DNA of 64,000 bases, taken from assembly GCA_023386955.1 (NCBI GenBank), contig JAEWIS010000041.1, positions 1-64,000 on the forward strand, written 5' to 3'. Under the pieces are notes generated by a model that saw only the letters and a program-made list of their open reading frames with translations, was not told where the DNA came from and made no database searches. Below, in pieces: positions 61,955-64,000 of the stretch. The translations under genes and the position numbers were made by a program. Each line of letters starts with the position of its first letter. Within the stretch, counting starts at the first letter, position 1. The stretch is from Bacillota bacterium. Its GTDB lineage: Bacteria > Bacillota > Bacilli > Paenibacillales > NBRC-103111.

Positions 61955-62155
61955 CGAGTGCACTCCATAAACTCCGCCTGTCCACTTCCCTGCGTTACAG
62001 CCCGTCGCCCCGCTTCCCGCCTGGACATGGCGCCACCGCTCCGGAATATTTTTCCTCCCGGTGGGGAGAATGAGGAAAGTGCCTGGGACATTGAAGATTT
62101 TTTGGCCCAAAAGACTTGCAAATTGTTCCCAAACTGATTAATATAAGAATTGTTG

Positions 62156-62182
62156 TTAGCACTAAGTTGGTTCGAGTGCTAA
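62156..62182 (+). promoter_or_regulatory. CIRCE operator of groESL (HrcA target)
   Basis: TTAGCACTA-N9-GAGTGCTAA, matching the CIRCE consensus TTAGCACTC-N9-GAGTGCTAA at 17 of 18 positions. Upstream, TTGCAA (62116-62121) with TAATAT or TATAAG around 62139-62147 is a plausible promoter. HrcA is expected to repress here at normal temperature. Confidence 0.95.
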
Positions 62183-62242
62183 CAGAGCGCAACAGCGCAA
62201 CCTTACACCAACTAAACCATTATTCAAGGAGGCATTTGATCC

Positions 62243-62527
62243 ATGATCAAACCGTTAGGCGACCGCGTAGTTCTTGAAGCCATTGCGAAGGAGGAAACCA
62301 CGGCGAGCGGCATCGTTCTTCCCGATACTGCCAAGGAAAAGCCGCAAGAGGGCAAAATTGTTGCTGTAGGCAGCGGACACCTGAAGGATGGACAGCGCGT
62401 AGCTTTGGAGGTTAAGGAAGGCGACCGTGTTCTTTTCTCCAAATATGCCGGTACTGAAGTGAAGTATCAAGGCAGAGAGCTGTTGATCATGCGTGAAAGC
62501 GACATCCTGGCCGTACTGGGCGAATAA
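62243..62527 (+). CDS. groES: Co-chaperonin GroES
   Basis: 94 residues, full length. [17 protein letters not shown] start, [20 protein letters not shown] mobile loop near 23, and [16 protein letters not shown] and [11 protein letters not shown] at the end. It caps GroEL. ATG follows AAGGAGG. First gene of the CIRCE-controlled groESL operon. Confidence 0.97.
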   Translation: MIKPLGDRVVLEAIAKEETTASGIVLPDTAKEKPQEGKIVAVGSGHLKDGQRVALEVKEGDRVLFSKYAGTEVKYQGRELLIMRESDILAVLGE

Positions 62528-62582
62528 GCTTCCTTAAGCGCTGCCGGCGACCGGCAGGCTTGGCCAAACATAAATAGCATGA

Positions 62583-64000
<1,418 letters not shown>

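Overview
The window looks like a chromosomal segment from a Paenibacillus-type Firmicute. The evidence is fairly high G+C with Firmicute-style AGGAGG ribosome sites, a CIRCE-controlled groESL operon, an S-layer-anchored YcdB protein, AraC-type two-component systems paired with sugar ABC transporters, and the gene order thiL-tsaE-tsaB-rimI-tsaD // ydiF-type ABC-F ... moaC ... tatAC-groESL, which matches the Bacillus subtilis ydi-groESL region. No rRNA, tRNA, prophage or CRISPR array was seen. An IS3-like element runs off the left edge and groEL runs off the right edge.

Layout. 1-13.1 kb: IS3 end, MGDG-synthase-like glycosyltransferase, Gfo/Idh oxidoreductase, SgrR-like regulator, secreted YcdB-SLH protein, GNAT, YihY, two drug/metabolite-type transporters, a small membrane protein and thymidine kinase. 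13.2-17.4 kb: a large membrane histidine kinase with a degenerate C-terminal receiver, a CheY-like regulator and a divergent OmpR-type regulator. 17.5-23.7 kb: glutamate synthase gltB-gltD. 24.2-31.5 kb: lipoprotein, phosphatase, a divergent VTC-DUF4956-CotH operon behind a PhoP-box-like repeat, and an azoreductase. 31.9-38.6 kb: DUF1540 protein, unknown protein, methyltransferase, and a NarL/HisKA_3 two-component system next to an ABC exporter. 38.9-43.3 kb: cardiolipin synthase and a split NHEJ locus (Ku, LigD ligase, LigD polymerase). 44-51 kb: a sugar ABC operon ending in its own YesM-type kinase and AraC-type regulator. 51.6-64 kb: thiL, the t6A genes, an ABC-F protein, 5-formyl-THF cyclo-ligase, moaC-moaB, tatA-tatC and groES-groEL.

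The most unusual content is intergenic. Seven gaps carry arrays of four (once five) short units of about 18-24 nt in the orientation forward, forward, reverse, reverse. Unit starts are 50-51, 61 and 49-51 bp apart in six of the seven loci and 52/64/51 in the seventh. The unit sequence differs from locus to locus (TGCAAAAGTGCA at three loci; CTAACGGAACT, CTAACGGCGG, ACGGACTGAG and TTCCGCTATT types at the others) while the spacing and the 3' end (usually TATT) stay the same. I do not know a described element with this fixed geometry.

Other non-coding signals are a cluster of eight perfect DnaA boxes between tsaD and the ABC-F gene, an 11-bp-phased PhoP-box array in front of the VTC operon, a Fur-box-covered promoter that may drive a small RNA, a 163-bp MITE-like fold-back element, a 50-bp-spaced GAAAAACCG repeat upstream of groES, and a hairpin repeat found both within gltBD and before the methyltransferase gene. 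All functional statements come from reading the sequence and knowledge of families; no database search was run.
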